Counted from the first letter of the stretch, positions 52,764 to 61,904 are shown. The stretch: 64,000 nt of DNA from Haloarchaeobius iranensis (GCF_900103505.1 NZ_FNIA01000003.1:1-64000); one strand, 5' to 3'. Notes: generated by a model from the letters alone, not told the origin. Translations and numbers: made by a program.

Positions 52764-53156
52764 ATGGCCGCCGAAACCGGAGACACGGCGACGACGCCGG
52801 ACGAGCGCGACCTCGAGAGCTACGTCGACGACCGGCTGTTCGACGACAGCGTGGGCACGCTCGCGGACCACGCCGCCCGCAAGGCCGCGCTGGGTGACGC
52901 CCGGCGCTACGCCGTCGTGTTCCTGCTGTACGAGCGGGACGAGGTCCCCCGGAGCGAGCTCGCATCGGCGGTCGACGACCCGACGTTCGACCTGACCCAC
53001 CACCTCGGCCAACTGGTCGACGCCGGCCTCGTCGCCCGCACCGGTGCCCCGGAGGGCGCGGACGGCCGGCGGACGTTCTACGAGATCACCCACCTCGGCC
53101 GGCAGGAGATCGAGGCCGACTACCGCAACGTCACCGGCCACGACCCCGACGAGTAG
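52764..53156 (+). CDS. Winged-helix DNA-binding protein (ArsR-like)
   Basis: 130 aa. LGDARRYAVVFLLYERDEVPRSELASAVDDPTFDLTHHLGQLVDAGLVARTGAPEGADGRRTFYEITHLGRQEIEADY is a full winged helix with a basic wing. N-terminal 35 residues are acidic and probably flexible. The ligand and target are unknown; no Cys. A purine-rich A-tract (AAAAGAAAGAAAAAAA) at about 52695-52711 lies upstream. Confidence 0.85.
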   Translation: MAAETGDTATTPDERDLESYVDDRLFDDSVGTLADHAARKAALGDARRYAVVFLLYERDEVPRSELASAVDDPTFDLTHHLGQLVDAGLVARTGAPEGADGRRTFYEITHLGRQEIEADYRNVTGHDPDE

Positions 53157-53191
53157 CCGACCGCTGCTTCCTCGGCGGCCGTCTCCGCCGC

Positions 53192-53311
53192 TCAGACAGC
53201 GTCCGTGAGCCCCCCGTCCACGCGGCGGTTCCGTCCGGTCACGTAGCTCGCGTCGTCGGCGAGTCGTCGGGCGCACGCCACGCCGAAGCCACGGCCGGCC
53301 GCAGTCCCGAC
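53192..53311 (-). pseudogene. Fossil of a short-chain dehydrogenase gene with internal deletion
   Basis: An open minus-strand stretch of 40 codons joins an SDR cofactor-loop remnant (VGTAAGRGFGVACARRLADD) directly to an SDR C-terminus (DASYVTGRNRRVDGGLTDAV and stop). The NNAG and YxxxK regions that normally lie between, about 200 residues, are gone. Starts right after the stop of the presenilin-type gene on the same strand; no start codon is visible. Cannot be functional. Confidence 0.75.
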
Positions 53312-53315
53312 CGGT

Positions 53316-54332
53316 TCAGAGGCCGAGCGCCGCCATCAGGGGCACCCCGCTGGCGAGCGCGCCGACGAGGTAGCCGCCGATCGCGCCGCCGTTGAGCAGC
53401 GGGAGGCCGGCGTGGGCGCGGCCCTTCAGCACCATCGACATCAGCACGAGCAGGCCCGCGATAGTGCCGACCATCGCGGTCAGCCCGGGCAGGTTGAGCA
53501 GGATCGGGTTCGAGACGAGTGCGTCCACCGTCCCGCCGGGGACGGCGGTGTGGAAGTGGACCGCCGAGACGACGATGATGCTCGGCATGACCGCGTCGCC
53601 GAGGCCGATGAAGAACGCGTCGCGGTCCATCGGCGACTGGTCGGTGACGCCATCCTCGCCGTCGGTCGCGAGCGCGTCACCGTCGTCGGACGGGCCGTCG
53701 TCGCTGGCAGGGGTGTCCGCTCCGTCCCCCGGCTCGTCGGGTTCGCTCCCCAGCTCGCGGAAGGAGAACGAGAGCGTCGTCGGCGCGACGAGCACGACGG
53801 GCACCTTCATGTCCATGACCCCCTCCGCGAGCGTGAGCATGTGCTCGGTGCCGTACACCGAGATGGCGTCGTAGACGGCGAGCACTGTCAGCAGCACGAT
53901 GGCCGGGAACAGGCCGAACGAGATGCCGAACAGCCCGGCTGCGGCCGCGCCCATCACCACGCCGGAGGCGTCGATGACCCACCACTCGGGGTAGACGAGC
54001 AGGCCGACCGCGATGAGTGCGGCGGGCACGGCCGCGACGAGTGGCGAGAGGAACGCCGCGAAGACGTACCACGAGAGCATCCCGCTCGTGAGGATGATGA
54101 ACCCGCGGATGAGCCACTGGAGGTCGTACCGGAACGCCAGCAGCATCAGCGCGGTCGCGACGAGGATGGCACCGACGTAGGCGATGCTGTTCGTCGGGTC
54201 GTTCGGGTTCTCGACGACCTGCCGGTCCTGGGCCTCGAAGGGCTGGACCAGCGAGAGCGCCCCGAGCTGGACGAGGAGGAAGATGGCGACGACGAGGCCG
54301 ACGGCCCCGAGGACGCGCGTCCGGTCGTTCAT
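53316..54332 (-). CDS. Presenilin-type intramembrane aspartyl protease (A22/PSH family)
   Basis: 338 aa with about nine membrane helices. The two catalytic Asp are in VLAVYDAISVYGTEHM (YD motif) and FFIGLGDAVMPSIIVV (GLGD motif), and GLPLLNGGAIGGYLVG stands for the PAL motif in helix 9. Between helices 6 and 7 is an acidic loop with Asp/Ser/Gly repeats (about 205-245). Cuts within membrane helices of unknown substrates. Start at MNDRTRV, set by the first helix. Confidence 0.93.
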   Translation of the reverse strand: MNDRTRVLGAVGLVVAIFLLVQLGALSLVQPFEAQDRQVVENPNDPTNSIAYVGAILVATALMLLAFRYDLQWLIRGFIILTSGMLSWYVFAAFLSPLVAAVPAALIAVGLLVYPEWWVIDASGVVMGAAAAGLFGISFGLFPAIVLLTVLAVYDAISVYGTEHMLTLAEGVMDMKVPVVLVAPTTLSFSFRELGSEPDEPGDGADTPASDDGPSDDGDALATDGEDGVTDQSPMDRDAFFIGLGDAVMPSIIVVSAVHFHTAVPGGTVDALVSNPILLNLPGLTAMVGTIAGLLVLMSMVLKGRAHAGLPLLNGGAIGGYLVGALASGVPLMAALGL

Positions 54333-54401
54333 GGCCCACCGTTCCGGCCGGCGGTTTATCGGCTTTCCGTTCGCGGACACCGCCGGCACGGCCGCTCGCC
54401 G

Positions 54402-54623
54402 CTACCGGGCGTACAGCGTCTGCCCGAGCAGCAGCGCCGGGTCGTCGTCGGTCGTCACCGCGACGTAGGGCCGGGACACGGGCCCGAACACGTCGACGAC
54501 GCGGCCGACCGCGTTCAGCGATTCGTCGACCGCCTCGGTGCCGATGTCGGGGTGCTCCTCGCTGTCGCTCCGCGCGACCGCGAGCCCCTGTGCGACCCGG
54601 ACGACCTCGCCGACGCGCTTCAT
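54402..54623 (-). CDS. gar1: H/ACA RNP protein Gar1
   Basis: 73 aa, one RNA-binding barrel: [19 protein letters not shown], then [39 protein letters not shown]. The GRVxDVFGPVxxPY signature is Gar1. With Cbf5, Nop10 and L7Ae it makes the pseudouridine-forming RNP. Its ATG overlaps the SRP19 stop (ATGA at 54620-54623). Confidence 0.93.
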   Translation of the reverse strand: MKRVGEVVRVAQGLAVARSDSEEHPDIGTEAVDESLNAVGRVVDVFGPVSRPYVAVTTDDDPALLLGQTLYAR

Positions 54624-54901
54624 TCGCGGAGGGCGTTGACGTACGCCGCCACGGCCTGGACGATGTCGTTCTTCGAGTCGTCGTCGGGATTCTTCACGAG
54701 GACGCGACCGCGCTCGCGGTGTCCCTCGCGGGAGTAGCTCTTCTCGCGCTCGATGACCGCGTCGTAGCCGACCTGCTGGACAGCCTTCGCGATCTCCTCC
54801 ACCTCGGGCTCGTCGACGGCGAGGTCGTCGGGGACACGCCGTCCTGCCGAGCGAGTGAGTTCCGCGTCGAAGTACGCGGGATAGATAACGTTCTCGACCA
54901 T
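54620..54901 (-). CDS. srp19: Signal recognition particle protein SRP19
   Basis: 93 aa: [24 protein letters not shown] (the YPxYFD and SxxxGRR(V/I) signatures that bind SRP RNA helices 6 and 8), then [20 protein letters not shown] and [11 protein letters not shown]. Assembles with 7S RNA and SRP54. Coupled to gar1 downstream, an arrangement usual in haloarchaea. Confidence 0.95.
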   Translation of the reverse strand: MVENVIYPAYFDAELTRSAGRRVPDDLAVDEPEVEEIAKAVQQVGYDAVIEREKSYSREGHRERGRVLVKNPDDDSKNDIVQAVAAYVNALRE

Positions 54902-54946
54902 GTGCCGACCGACGAGCGGGGGTCGTATCGGCCTTTCGGAGTCGCG

Positions 54947-56107
54947 TTACGTCCGGTGGGCGATGCCCGCGAGCGAGAGGGCGGCGACGAGCGCCGCCAC
55001 GACGCCGAAGCCGGGCGAGCCGCCGTCCTCACTGCCGGTGGTCGGCGTGCTCGTCTCCGTCTGTCCGCCGTCCGTGGCGGTCGCCGTTGCCGTCGCGGTC
55101 GCGGTCGTTCCAGCCGACGCATCGCCACGCACCGTCGCGTTCGCCTCGGCGTACGCCTCGGGGAACCAGGCCTGCGAGAGGTTCCGCATCACGTAGACGC
55201 TCCGGGGTGCGGGCTGGCTGACGTAGTTGCTGTTCAGAACGACCGTCTGGTTCTCCTGCACCGCGACGGTGTTCTGGTACGCCGGCGAGTCGGGGACCCG
55301 CGGCTCGGGCTGTCCGCTGTTGAGCAGCAGCCACTCGACGGTCAGGTTGGCGACGACCTCCGGGTTGATCCGGGCGTAGCCGGCCTGGGTGTACTCCAGG
55401 TCGGCGTTCGCGACCACGTTCTCCGCACCGGCCGTCGTGATGAGGTCGCTGATGTACGTGTTCGGGCCGGGGGTCGAGCCGTAGAAGACGTACAGCGCCT
55501 TCGGGGACGCCTGACCCTCGGCCGCGCGCTGGACGACCTCGACCTCGGTCTGCATCCACTCGACAGTCTCGCTCGCACCCTCACAGGCACCGACGAGGGA
55601 GCCGGTCAGGTTCACCTTGTCGTAGACGAACTCCATGCTGTTCGCGCTCCGGAACTTGTACACCGTGACGCCGGCGTTCCGCAGCCGTTCGACCGTGTCG
55701 TCGGGGACGACGTTCTCCGCGAGGACGAGGTCGGGCTGCTCCGCGACCACGCGCTCGACACTGACGAACGCCCGGCCGGAGCCGGAGACGTTCGCCCACG
55801 AGTCGGAGCCGTCGAGGTAGTTCGCGTACTGCGTCGCGCCGACGATGTTCGCGTCAGCGCCGAGTTCGACCATCGTCTGCGCCGAGGCCGGCCCGAGCGT
55901 CACCACCGAGTCGGGTGCGCCCTCGACCGTCACTTCGGTTCCCGTCGCGTCCGTCGCGGAGAACGGGAACGAGCAGTCCTCCTGTGCCGTCGACGCCGTG
56001 TTCGTGGCCGCTGACGGCGCCGCGGCCCCTCCGACGGGAGCCACGACGGCCGCGAGCGAGCCGACGAGCAACAGTGCCACCACCAGCGTCGTGCGTGTAC
56101 CTGCCAT
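54947..56107 (-). CDS. PGF-CTERM-anchored ABC substrate-binding protein (BtuF/FhuD type)
   Basis: 386 aa. Signal peptide at 1-28, a class III periplasmic-binding domain (residues about 50-310: VEGAPDSVVTLGPASAQTMVELGADANIVGATQYANY; EQPDLVLAENVVPDDTVERLRNAGVTVYKF; TAGAENVVANADLEYTQAGYARINPEVVANL), a Thr/Ala linker, and a C-terminal sorting signal with PGF (GSPGFGVVAALVAALSLAGIAHRT). Captures cobalamin or an iron chelate for the divergent permease/ATPase pair. A TATA-like CTTATTGC about 21-28 nt upstream on the minus strand. Confidence 0.92.
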   Translation of the reverse strand: MAGTRTTLVVALLLVGSLAAVVAPVGGAAAPSAATNTASTAQEDCSFPFSATDATGTEVTVEGAPDSVVTLGPASAQTMVELGADANIVGATQYANYLDGSDSWANVSGSGRAFVSVERVVAEQPDLVLAENVVPDDTVERLRNAGVTVYKFRSANSMEFVYDKVNLTGSLVGACEGASETVEWMQTEVEVVQRAAEGQASPKALYVFYGSTPGPNTYISDLITTAGAENVVANADLEYTQAGYARINPEVVANLTVEWLLLNSGQPEPRVPDSPAYQNTVAVQENQTVVLNSNYVSQPAPRSVYVMRNLSQAWFPEAYAEANATVRGDASAGTTATATATATATDGGQTETSTPTTGSEDGGSPGFGVVAALVAALSLAGIAHRT

Positions 56108-56177
56108 CACCCGATACTCACGACGTATGCAATAAGTACTTACCTAAAGCAAGTAGATTTGTGAACCAGCACCAGCG

Positions 56178-57305
56178 ATGCGTACAGACGTCCGAGCGGT
56201 CGTGTGGTCAGTGGGACTCGGAGCCCTGCTGCTGGCGACGATAGCCGTCTGCACGGCGGTCGGCCCGGTCGACATCGCGCCGACCGCCGTGCTCGCGGCC
56301 ATCCTCAACGAGCTGTGGCTGCCGACGGGCGCACGCCTCACCGATGGCGCTGTCCGCGTCTTCGGCGTGACCCTGCTCCCGTTCGGGGTCGGCCTCCAGA
56401 CCACGCACCCGTTCGGGTTCCACGTCGCGGAGACGACACGAGTTATCGTCGTCTCACTCCGCCTGCCTCGCATCGCACTCGCCGCCATCGTCGGCTTCGC
56501 GCTCGCAGCAGCCGGCACGGTCATGCAGGGGTTCTTCCGGAATCCGATGGCCGACCCCTCCATCGTCGGCGTCAGCTCGGGTGCGGCCGTCGGTGCGGTC
56601 ACGTTCATCACGCTCGGCGGTGTCATCCCGTTCGTCGGGGCCGCCGTCCCGTTCGGCATCGAGGGCGCGGCGTTCGTCGGCGCCGTCGCCGCCGCGTTCC
56701 TCGTCTACACCATCGCGACCGAGGGCGGCCGGACGCCTGTCGCGACCCTGCTCCTCGCCGGTGTCGCCGTCCAGACGTTCCTCGGCGCGGTCGTCTCGTT
56801 CCTCATGGTCACCAGCCCCGAGGGGACGCTCCAGCGGGCGTACTACTGGCTGCTCGGCGACCTCGGGATGAACGCCGCCTGGGAGCCGGTCGGCGTCGCG
56901 TTCGTCGCCGTCTCGGCGTGCTTCCTCCTGCTCCTGCCTTTCACCCGGGACCTGAACGTCCTGATGCTGGGTGAGGAGGACGCTCACCACCTCGGCATCG
57001 AGGTCGAGCGCACGAAGCGCATCCTGCTCGCGGTGTCGAGCGGCATCACGGCCGCCGGCGTCGCCGTCGCGGGCGTCATCGGCTTCGTCGGACTCGTCGT
57101 CCCACACGCGATGCGGCTCGTCGTCGGCCCGGACCACCGCGTGCTCCTGCCGACGAGCGCGCTCGCGGGCGCGACGTTCCTCGTCGTCGCCGACACGCTC
57201 GCGCGGTCGACCGCCGAGGTGCTCCCCGTGGGCATCGTCACCGCCGCCGTCGGCGCGCCCTTCTTCCTGTTCCTGCTCAGTCGCCGGGAGGTGCACGCGC
57301 TGTGA
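56178..57305 (+). CDS. btuC: FecCD/BtuC-type ABC transporter permease
   Basis: 375 aa with about ten membrane helices. LRLPRIALAAIVGFALAAAGTVMQGFFRNPMADPSIVGVSSGAAVGAV is the family start region. The ATPase-contact loop is LGEEDAHHLGIEVERTKRILL, and VGLVVPHAMRLVVGPDHR is near the end. Imports cobalamin or iron-siderophore. Starts 68 nt from the divergent binding protein; a TATA-like TACCTAAAG lies about 30 nt upstream. Overlaps the ATPase gene by 4 nt (GTGA). Confidence 0.92.
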   Translation: MRTDVRAVVWSVGLGALLLATIAVCTAVGPVDIAPTAVLAAILNELWLPTGARLTDGAVRVFGVTLLPFGVGLQTTHPFGFHVAETTRVIVVSLRLPRIALAAIVGFALAAAGTVMQGFFRNPMADPSIVGVSSGAAVGAVTFITLGGVIPFVGAAVPFGIEGAAFVGAVAAAFLVYTIATEGGRTPVATLLLAGVAVQTFLGAVVSFLMVTSPEGTLQRAYYWLLGDLGMNAAWEPVGVAFVAVSACFLLLLPFTRDLNVLMLGEEDAHHLGIEVERTKRILLAVSSGITAAGVAVAGVIGFVGLVVPHAMRLVVGPDHRVLLPTSALAGATFLVVADTLARSTAEVLPVGIVTAAVGAPFFLFLLSRREVHAL

Positions 57306-58537
57306 TCGACGTCGACGGCGTCTCCGTCTCGTTCGGCGACGCGACGGTCCTCGACGACGTGTCGCTCTCCGTCGAGCGGGGGACCTTCCTGGGGCTCGTC
57401 GGCCCGAACGGTGCCGGGAAGACGACGTTCCTGCGGGCAGTCAGCGGGGCGCTCCCGCCCGACGCCGGGACCATCGCCCTCGACGGTGACCTGCTCGACG
57501 AGCTCGGTTCGAAGGCGGCCAGTCGTCGGGTCGCCGTCGTTCCGCAGGACACCGCCGTCTCGTTCGGCTTCACCGCCCGGGACGTGGTCGCGATGGGCCG
57601 CACACCGCATCGAGGTCGCTTCGAGCCCTCGTCGCGCGAGGACAGCCGCGCCGTCGACGAGGCGTTCGCGCGCGTCGACGCCGAACACCTCGCAGCCCGC
57701 CGAATCGACGAACTGAGCGGTGGCGAGCGACAGACGGTCACCATCGCCCGTGCGCTCGCACAGGAGACCCCGATACTGCTGCTCGACGAGCCGACGGCCA
57801 GCCTCGACATCAACCACCAGGTAGAGACGCTCGAACTCGTCGCCGACCTCGTCGCTGACGGCAAGACCGTCGTCGCGGCCATCCACGACCTCTCGCTCGC
57901 GGCCCGCTACTGCGACGAGCTCGCGCTGCTCGCCGACGGAGATATCGTGGCTACTGGTTTACCAGAGTCGGTGCTGACGCGTGACCGACTCGCCGACTCG
58001 TTCGACGCCAGGACGGTGCTCCGACGTGACCCCGTCACCGAGAGCCTCGGCGTGACCACACTCGCACGGCAGCCCGACGCCGTCGAGCGGTCGGTCCACC
58101 TCGTCGGCTCCGGCTCCGTCGCCGCCCGGACCCTGGAACGACTGGTCGGCGCGGACACCACCGTCACGGTCGGTCCCGTCGCCCCGGGCGACGCGCTGGC
58201 GGAGACGGCGTCCCTGCTCGGCGTCGAGACCATCGAACGGTACCCCCACGAACCGCTCGACGACCCGACCCTCACGGCCGCCCGCGAGGCCATCGACGGT
58301 GCCGCCGTGGTCGCCGTCGCGAACCCCGGCCTCGTCGCCGGCGACGACCGGCTCTACGAGCTGCTCGCTGGCCGGTCGCCGCTTGTCGTGGTGGAGGAGA
58401 CAGGCGATAGACAGCCGGCTCCGGAACGTGCCGAATCACGAGCCGAAAGCCTCCGCCTGCGCGGCGAGGCGACCGACGTACGCGGTGTCGTCGACGCGGT
58501 CGGACGCGCGAGACCGCTCGTGGAAGCGGACGACTGA
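57302..58537 (+). CDS. btuD: ABC transporter ATP-binding protein with C-terminal extension (BtuD type)
   Basis: 411 aa. Residues 1-250 are a standard ATPase: Walker A GPNGAGKTT, Q-loop VVPQDT, signature ELSGGERQ, Walker B PILLLDEPTA, and the switch His in AAIHDLSLAARYC. Residues about 255-411 form a second alpha/beta domain (HLVGSGSVAARTLERLVGADTTVTVGPVAPGD, VVAVANPGLVAGDDRLYELLAGRSPLVVVEE) that ordinary BtuD lacks. I think this extension is typical of haloarchaeal copies. Starts with GTG overlapping the permease stop. Confidence 0.92.
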   Translation: MIDVDGVSVSFGDATVLDDVSLSVERGTFLGLVGPNGAGKTTFLRAVSGALPPDAGTIALDGDLLDELGSKAASRRVAVVPQDTAVSFGFTARDVVAMGRTPHRGRFEPSSREDSRAVDEAFARVDAEHLAARRIDELSGGERQTVTIARALAQETPILLLDEPTASLDINHQVETLELVADLVADGKTVVAAIHDLSLAARYCDELALLADGDIVATGLPESVLTRDRLADSFDARTVLRRDPVTESLGVTTLARQPDAVERSVHLVGSGSVAARTLERLVGADTTVTVGPVAPGDALAETASLLGVETIERYPHEPLDDPTLTAAREAIDGAAVVAVANPGLVAGDDRLYELLAGRSPLVVVEETGDRQPAPERAESRAESLRLRGEATDVRGVVDAVGRARPLVEADD

Positions 58538-58580
58538 GGGCGTCCCAACGTTCAAGCGGGAACCGTCCCAATCCCAGACG

Positions 58581-59477
58581 ATGGACAGGAGGCCGTGGCT
58601 CGCACTCGCACTGGTGCTGTCGATGGTGCTCGCCGGCTGCGGCGGCACCGCTGGTGTCCAGACGCGGGACCCGTTCTCGGTGCCCGAGACCTCGGCCCCC
58701 GACCCCGCGGAGGACGACTTGGTGCCGGTGGACGCACCGTTCTCACCGGACCCGACGGAGAACGTCCTGGGCGACCCGTCGGTGTTCCTGGACTCCCAGG
58801 CGACCCGACTCGATGGGACGAGCTACACGCTGGACTACGAGCTCGACGTCCGGTACGAGAACGGGACGACGTGGAACAACGTCGTGGTCGACGCCCAGTT
58901 CGCCCGCAACCGGAGCATCTACGTCTCGAACGTGACCCAGCGCGGCCGAAGCCTGAACGTGACCAGACTCGCCTACGGGAACGGGAGTGTGCTGTACGCA
59001 GCCCAGGGGACGGCTGGCCTCTCGCCGGCGGCTGCGAACTTCTCCGTCGTCCGGACGGTCGACGGCGCGCCGGTGGAGCCAAGCGAAGGCGTGACGCTGC
59101 GTGCGCTCCGACCGGAGTTCCTCTACAACGGGTTCGCGTCGATGAACGTGGCCGACGTGCGTGAACTCGACCGGACCCCGGCCGGAATCAGGGACCAGCT
59201 GTTCTACGTCCGTGCCACGGAGGTCACTCAGCCTGATACCCTCGCCAACGATGCCTTCTCCAACGGTGAGGGCGTCCAGGTCGAGAACGCGACGCTCGAA
59301 GCCATCGTCGCCAGCGACGGGTTCGTCCACGAGTACAGCATCCGGTACACGGTCGTCCGCGAGGACGGCACGCGGCTCCACGTCTCTCGACGGCTCGTCT
59401 ACCGACACGTGGGCTCGACGAACGTGACCGTCCCGTCGACCTGGGGCATCGACAACGCGACCGTCACCCGGGGCTGA
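58581..59477 (+). CDS. Uncharacterised lipoprotein
   Basis: 298 aa. A lipoprotein signal (RPWLALALVLSMVLAGC, Cys19), a Pro/Asp linker, and a beta-rich extracellular domain with many N-glycosylation sequons (NGTTWNN, NRSIYVSNVT, NVTRL). Typical haloarchaeal surface lipoprotein of the LolA/DUF7537-like shape, but I cannot assign it. 43 nt after the ABC ATPase, possibly in its operon. Confidence 0.78.
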   Translation: MDRRPWLALALVLSMVLAGCGGTAGVQTRDPFSVPETSAPDPAEDDLVPVDAPFSPDPTENVLGDPSVFLDSQATRLDGTSYTLDYELDVRYENGTTWNNVVVDAQFARNRSIYVSNVTQRGRSLNVTRLAYGNGSVLYAAQGTAGLSPAAANFSVVRTVDGAPVEPSEGVTLRALRPEFLYNGFASMNVADVRELDRTPAGIRDQLFYVRATEVTQPDTLANDAFSNGEGVQVENATLEAIVASDGFVHEYSIRYTVVREDGTRLHVSRRLVYRHVGSTNVTVPSTWGIDNATVTRG

Positions 59478-59489
59478 CGAGCCGTTCGG

Positions 59490-59783
59490 TTACGCGTCGA
59501 TCGCGTAGCCGCGGTCCCGGAGCAGTTCCACGACGCGGTCACCGTGGTCGCCCTGGACTTCGATGTGGTTCTCCTTGACGGTGCCGCCGGTGCCGAGTGC
59601 TGACTTGAGGTCGCTCGCGAGGTCGCTGAGGTCCCTGTCGCCCTCGAACCCCTCGACGACAACCATCTTCTTGCCGTACCGACGTTCCTCGGTCCGAACA
59701 GACAGTGTCTGGGTCGCGCGGTCGAGGTCGGCCGTCGGGTCGTCGGGGACGTCGAGACCCTCGAAGGGGTCGTTGTCACTCAT
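59490..59783 (-). CDS. Translation initiation factor aIF1 (SUI1)
   Basis: 97 aa. QTLSVRTEERRYGKKMVVVEGFEGDRDLSDLASDLKSALGTGGTVKENHIEVQGDHGDRVVELLRDRGY is the complete SUI1 domain, with the KK and TGG(T/S) loops. Helps select the start codon on the 30S subunit. An acidic 25-residue N-terminal extension precedes it. Convergent with the lipoprotein gene. Confidence 0.94.
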   Translation of the reverse strand: MSDNDPFEGLDVPDDPTADLDRATQTLSVRTEERRYGKKMVVVEGFEGDRDLSDLASDLKSALGTGGTVKENHIEVQGDHGDRVVELLRDRGYAIDA

Positions 59784-59833
59784 ACAGACGACACTGTTGG
59801 TGGGCACGACGTAAGAACGGTGGCGGCGCCGTC

Positions 59834-60256
59834 TCAGTCCATCGGGTTGCGGACGAGTTGCCCGTGTTCGACCTTCATGCACCGGTCCTGCACGACGTCG
59901 ACGCCGGCCGCCTCTGCCTCTCGCGCCGCGCCGGGGTGTCTGATACCCGGCTGCATCCAGATCGCTCTCACGTCCTCCCGGTCCCGAGCCTCGTCGACGA
60001 TCCCCGGAACCTCTTCGCTCGGCCGGAATATCTCGACCGTGTCGACAGGCCCCGGCACTGCGGAGAGCGAGTCGAACGCTGGCCGGCCGAATATCTCGTC
60101 GGCTGTCGGATTGACCGGCCACAGTTCGTAGCCGTGGCGCTGCAGGTACGCGGGGACGATGTGAGCTGCCTTCTCGAACGACGTGGATGCTCCGACGACG
60201 GCAACCCGGTCATAGCCGAGTACTCGGCGGAGCTCGTCCGCTGACTCGAGGGGCAT
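59834..60256 (-). CDS. CoA-binding domain protein (YccU-like)
   Basis: 140 aa. VAVVGASTSFEKAAHIVPAYLQRHGYELWPVNPTADEIFGRPAFDSLSAVPGPVDTVEIFRP is the Rossmann CoA-binding fold of the acetyl-CoA synthetase/YccU group. IWMQPGIRHPGAAREAEAAGVDVVQDRCMKVEH with DRCxxxxH is the usual end. Single-domain form, function unknown. The 215 bp upstream (60257-60471) hold AT-rich TATA-like sequence but no gene. Confidence 0.9.
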   Translation of the reverse strand: MPLESADELRRVLGYDRVAVVGASTSFEKAAHIVPAYLQRHGYELWPVNPTADEIFGRPAFDSLSAVPGPVDTVEIFRPSEEVPGIVDEARDREDVRAIWMQPGIRHPGAAREAEAAGVDVVQDRCMKVEHGQLVRNPMD

Positions 60257-60471
60257 ACCAGCGATAGCGCTCGGCGAGAAATCAGTGTACCGGCGGGCGA
60301 ACCGACTGACAGGCCCAACCCCGTGGAATCCAGGTGCAACGGTGCCGTCTCCACTATTTCGGTGCCATCCCCCGGATACACCCAATTTGATATAGCGATA
60401 TGTAATTTATCCGACTCGCGCCAATCGCTTCCAGAAACGTCAAAATTCATACACCGAGGCGTTCAAACGTC

Positions 60472-61500
60472 TCAGAGCAGCCGGTAGACGTTCGATTCGT
60501 ACACCGAACGCACCTGGCCGCCCCAGTTGTGGGTGTACGTGTCGATGATGTCGCTCGCCACGTCGCCACGGAGGTACTTGACGATACCTCGGTCCCCGGT
60601 CCGGTCCCGGAGGTGCGTGGTGAAGAAGTGCCGGAAGTAGTGGGGCGTGACGTTCTCGGCTGCCCCACCGCCGTCCAGGTACCACCCGTGGTCCCTGGCG
60701 TGTCGCTCGACGACGTTCCTGACCGCCTGCGTGCTCAGCCGAACACCCCAGTCCCCGCTCGTCGAGATGAAGAGAGGCTCTGCGGACGATCTGGCGTCCG
60801 GCCTGATGGCGAGCCACGACTTCAACACGCCCGCCAGCTCGTCGTCGACGGGGATGACCGTCGCCCGTTTGCGCTTGTTCGAGGCCGAACGCTCCTCGCC
60901 GTTGTAGGTGTGGCCTCTCGCCGGTTCGGCCGCCACGTACAGCGACTCCGGTCGCCCATCGAGCTGCACCCGGCCGCCGAGGTCGAACTCGCTCGCCAAT
61001 TCCGGGTCCGAGAGGGCGAGGTCGCGTAGGTCGAGGTTGCAGAGTTCACCGACACGCACGCCGGTCTTCAGGAGCGTCACGACGACTGCCCGCTCCAGCG
61101 GGTGCGAGATCGACGCCACGAACGTCCGCATCTCCGGCACCGAGATCTCCCGTCGCGTCGGGTCTTTATCGATGGATTCGTCCATCTCCTCGACCACGAG
61201 CGCCATCGGGTTGGCGTCGAACTCCCCGACCTGGGTCATGTAGGCGTAGAACCGGTGGACGTAGGAGGCGTAGGAGGCGACGGTACTCGGGGCGTGCTTT
61301 CCTCTGAGGGAGTGCACCCACGCCATGCACTCCCTGCGCCCGGCTTCCTCGGGCGTGAGCGCCTGTCCGCTCGGGCCACGCCCCTCGTCATCCAGAAACG
61401 CCTCGAACCGCCTGAGAACCCGCTCGTAGGCCTCTCTCGTCCGCTCGGACTTGCCGTGGTACTCCTGGTCTTCGAGGTAGTACGAGACGGCGTCGGTCAT
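60472..61500 (-). CDS. Tyrosine recombinase (XerC/D-like)
   Basis: 342 aa. An N-terminal SAM-like DNA-binding domain (SERTREAYERVLRRFEAFL; PSTVASYASYVHRFYAYM) precedes the catalytic domain. The catalytic Arg is in LLKTGVRVGELCNLDL, His and Arg in TPHYFRHFFTTHL, and the Tyr nucleophile in DIIDTYTHNW. All key residues are present, so it should be active. Its ATG overlaps the stop of the DUF5805-like gene (ATGA), a pair I recall as conserved in haloarchaeal chromosomes. This argues for a resident recombinase rather than a recent prophage. Confidence 0.9.
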   Translation of the reverse strand: MTDAVSYYLEDQEYHGKSERTREAYERVLRRFEAFLDDEGRGPSGQALTPEEAGRRECMAWVHSLRGKHAPSTVASYASYVHRFYAYMTQVGEFDANPMALVVEEMDESIDKDPTRREISVPEMRTFVASISHPLERAVVVTLLKTGVRVGELCNLDLRDLALSDPELASEFDLGGRVQLDGRPESLYVAAEPARGHTYNGEERSASNKRKRATVIPVDDELAGVLKSWLAIRPDARSSAEPLFISTSGDWGVRLSTQAVRNVVERHARDHGWYLDGGGAAENVTPHYFRHFFTTHLRDRTGDRGIVKYLRGDVASDIIDTYTHNWGGQVRSVYESNVYRLL

Positions 61501-61904
61501 GCGTCGTCCGTGGGGACGTAGCCCCCGTCACGGCCGCTGTATCTTAGTTTCCCGGCCTCCTGAAGCGTTCCGAGTGCGCCGTCGAGTCGGTCCTCGACGT
61601 CGTTCGTCACCGCGGCGACGAGGTCGTCCCACGTCTGGGGGTCGTCGCGCTCGTGCAGGATGCCGAGTACCCGGTCCGCCAGCTCGCCGTCGTCGGAAGC
61701 TATCGACTCGTTCGCTCGCCCTTCGGGGTCGGTATCGGGTGACTCGTCGAGCTCGAACGAGCGTCGCCCCGCCTGGACCATGGTCCGAACGAACTCGCTC
61801 TGACTCATCTCCAGCTCGTCGGCCTCCTCGGCCCACCGTTGCTTCTGGTACGACGGAACGTACGTCCGGACCGCGGTCCGCGTCGCCTCCTCATCCTCGC
61901 TCAC
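61497..61904 (-). CDS. DUF5805-like DNA-binding partner of the recombinase
   Basis: 135 aa starting with GTG (61904). N-terminal ribbon-helix-helix-like part (RTYVPSYQKQRWAEEADELEMSQSEFVRTMVQAGRR), a middle acidic linker, and a C-terminal winged-helix-like part (LADRVLGILHERDDPQTWDDLVAAVTNDVEDRLDGALGTLQEAGKLRYSGRDGGYVP). Translationally coupled to the recombinase. Probably directs it to DNA; inference. Confidence 0.82.
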   Translation of the reverse strand: MSEDEEATRTAVRTYVPSYQKQRWAEEADELEMSQSEFVRTMVQAGRRSFELDESPDTDPEGRANESIASDDGELADRVLGILHERDDPQTWDDLVAAVTNDVEDRLDGALGTLQEAGKLRYSGRDGGYVPTDDA

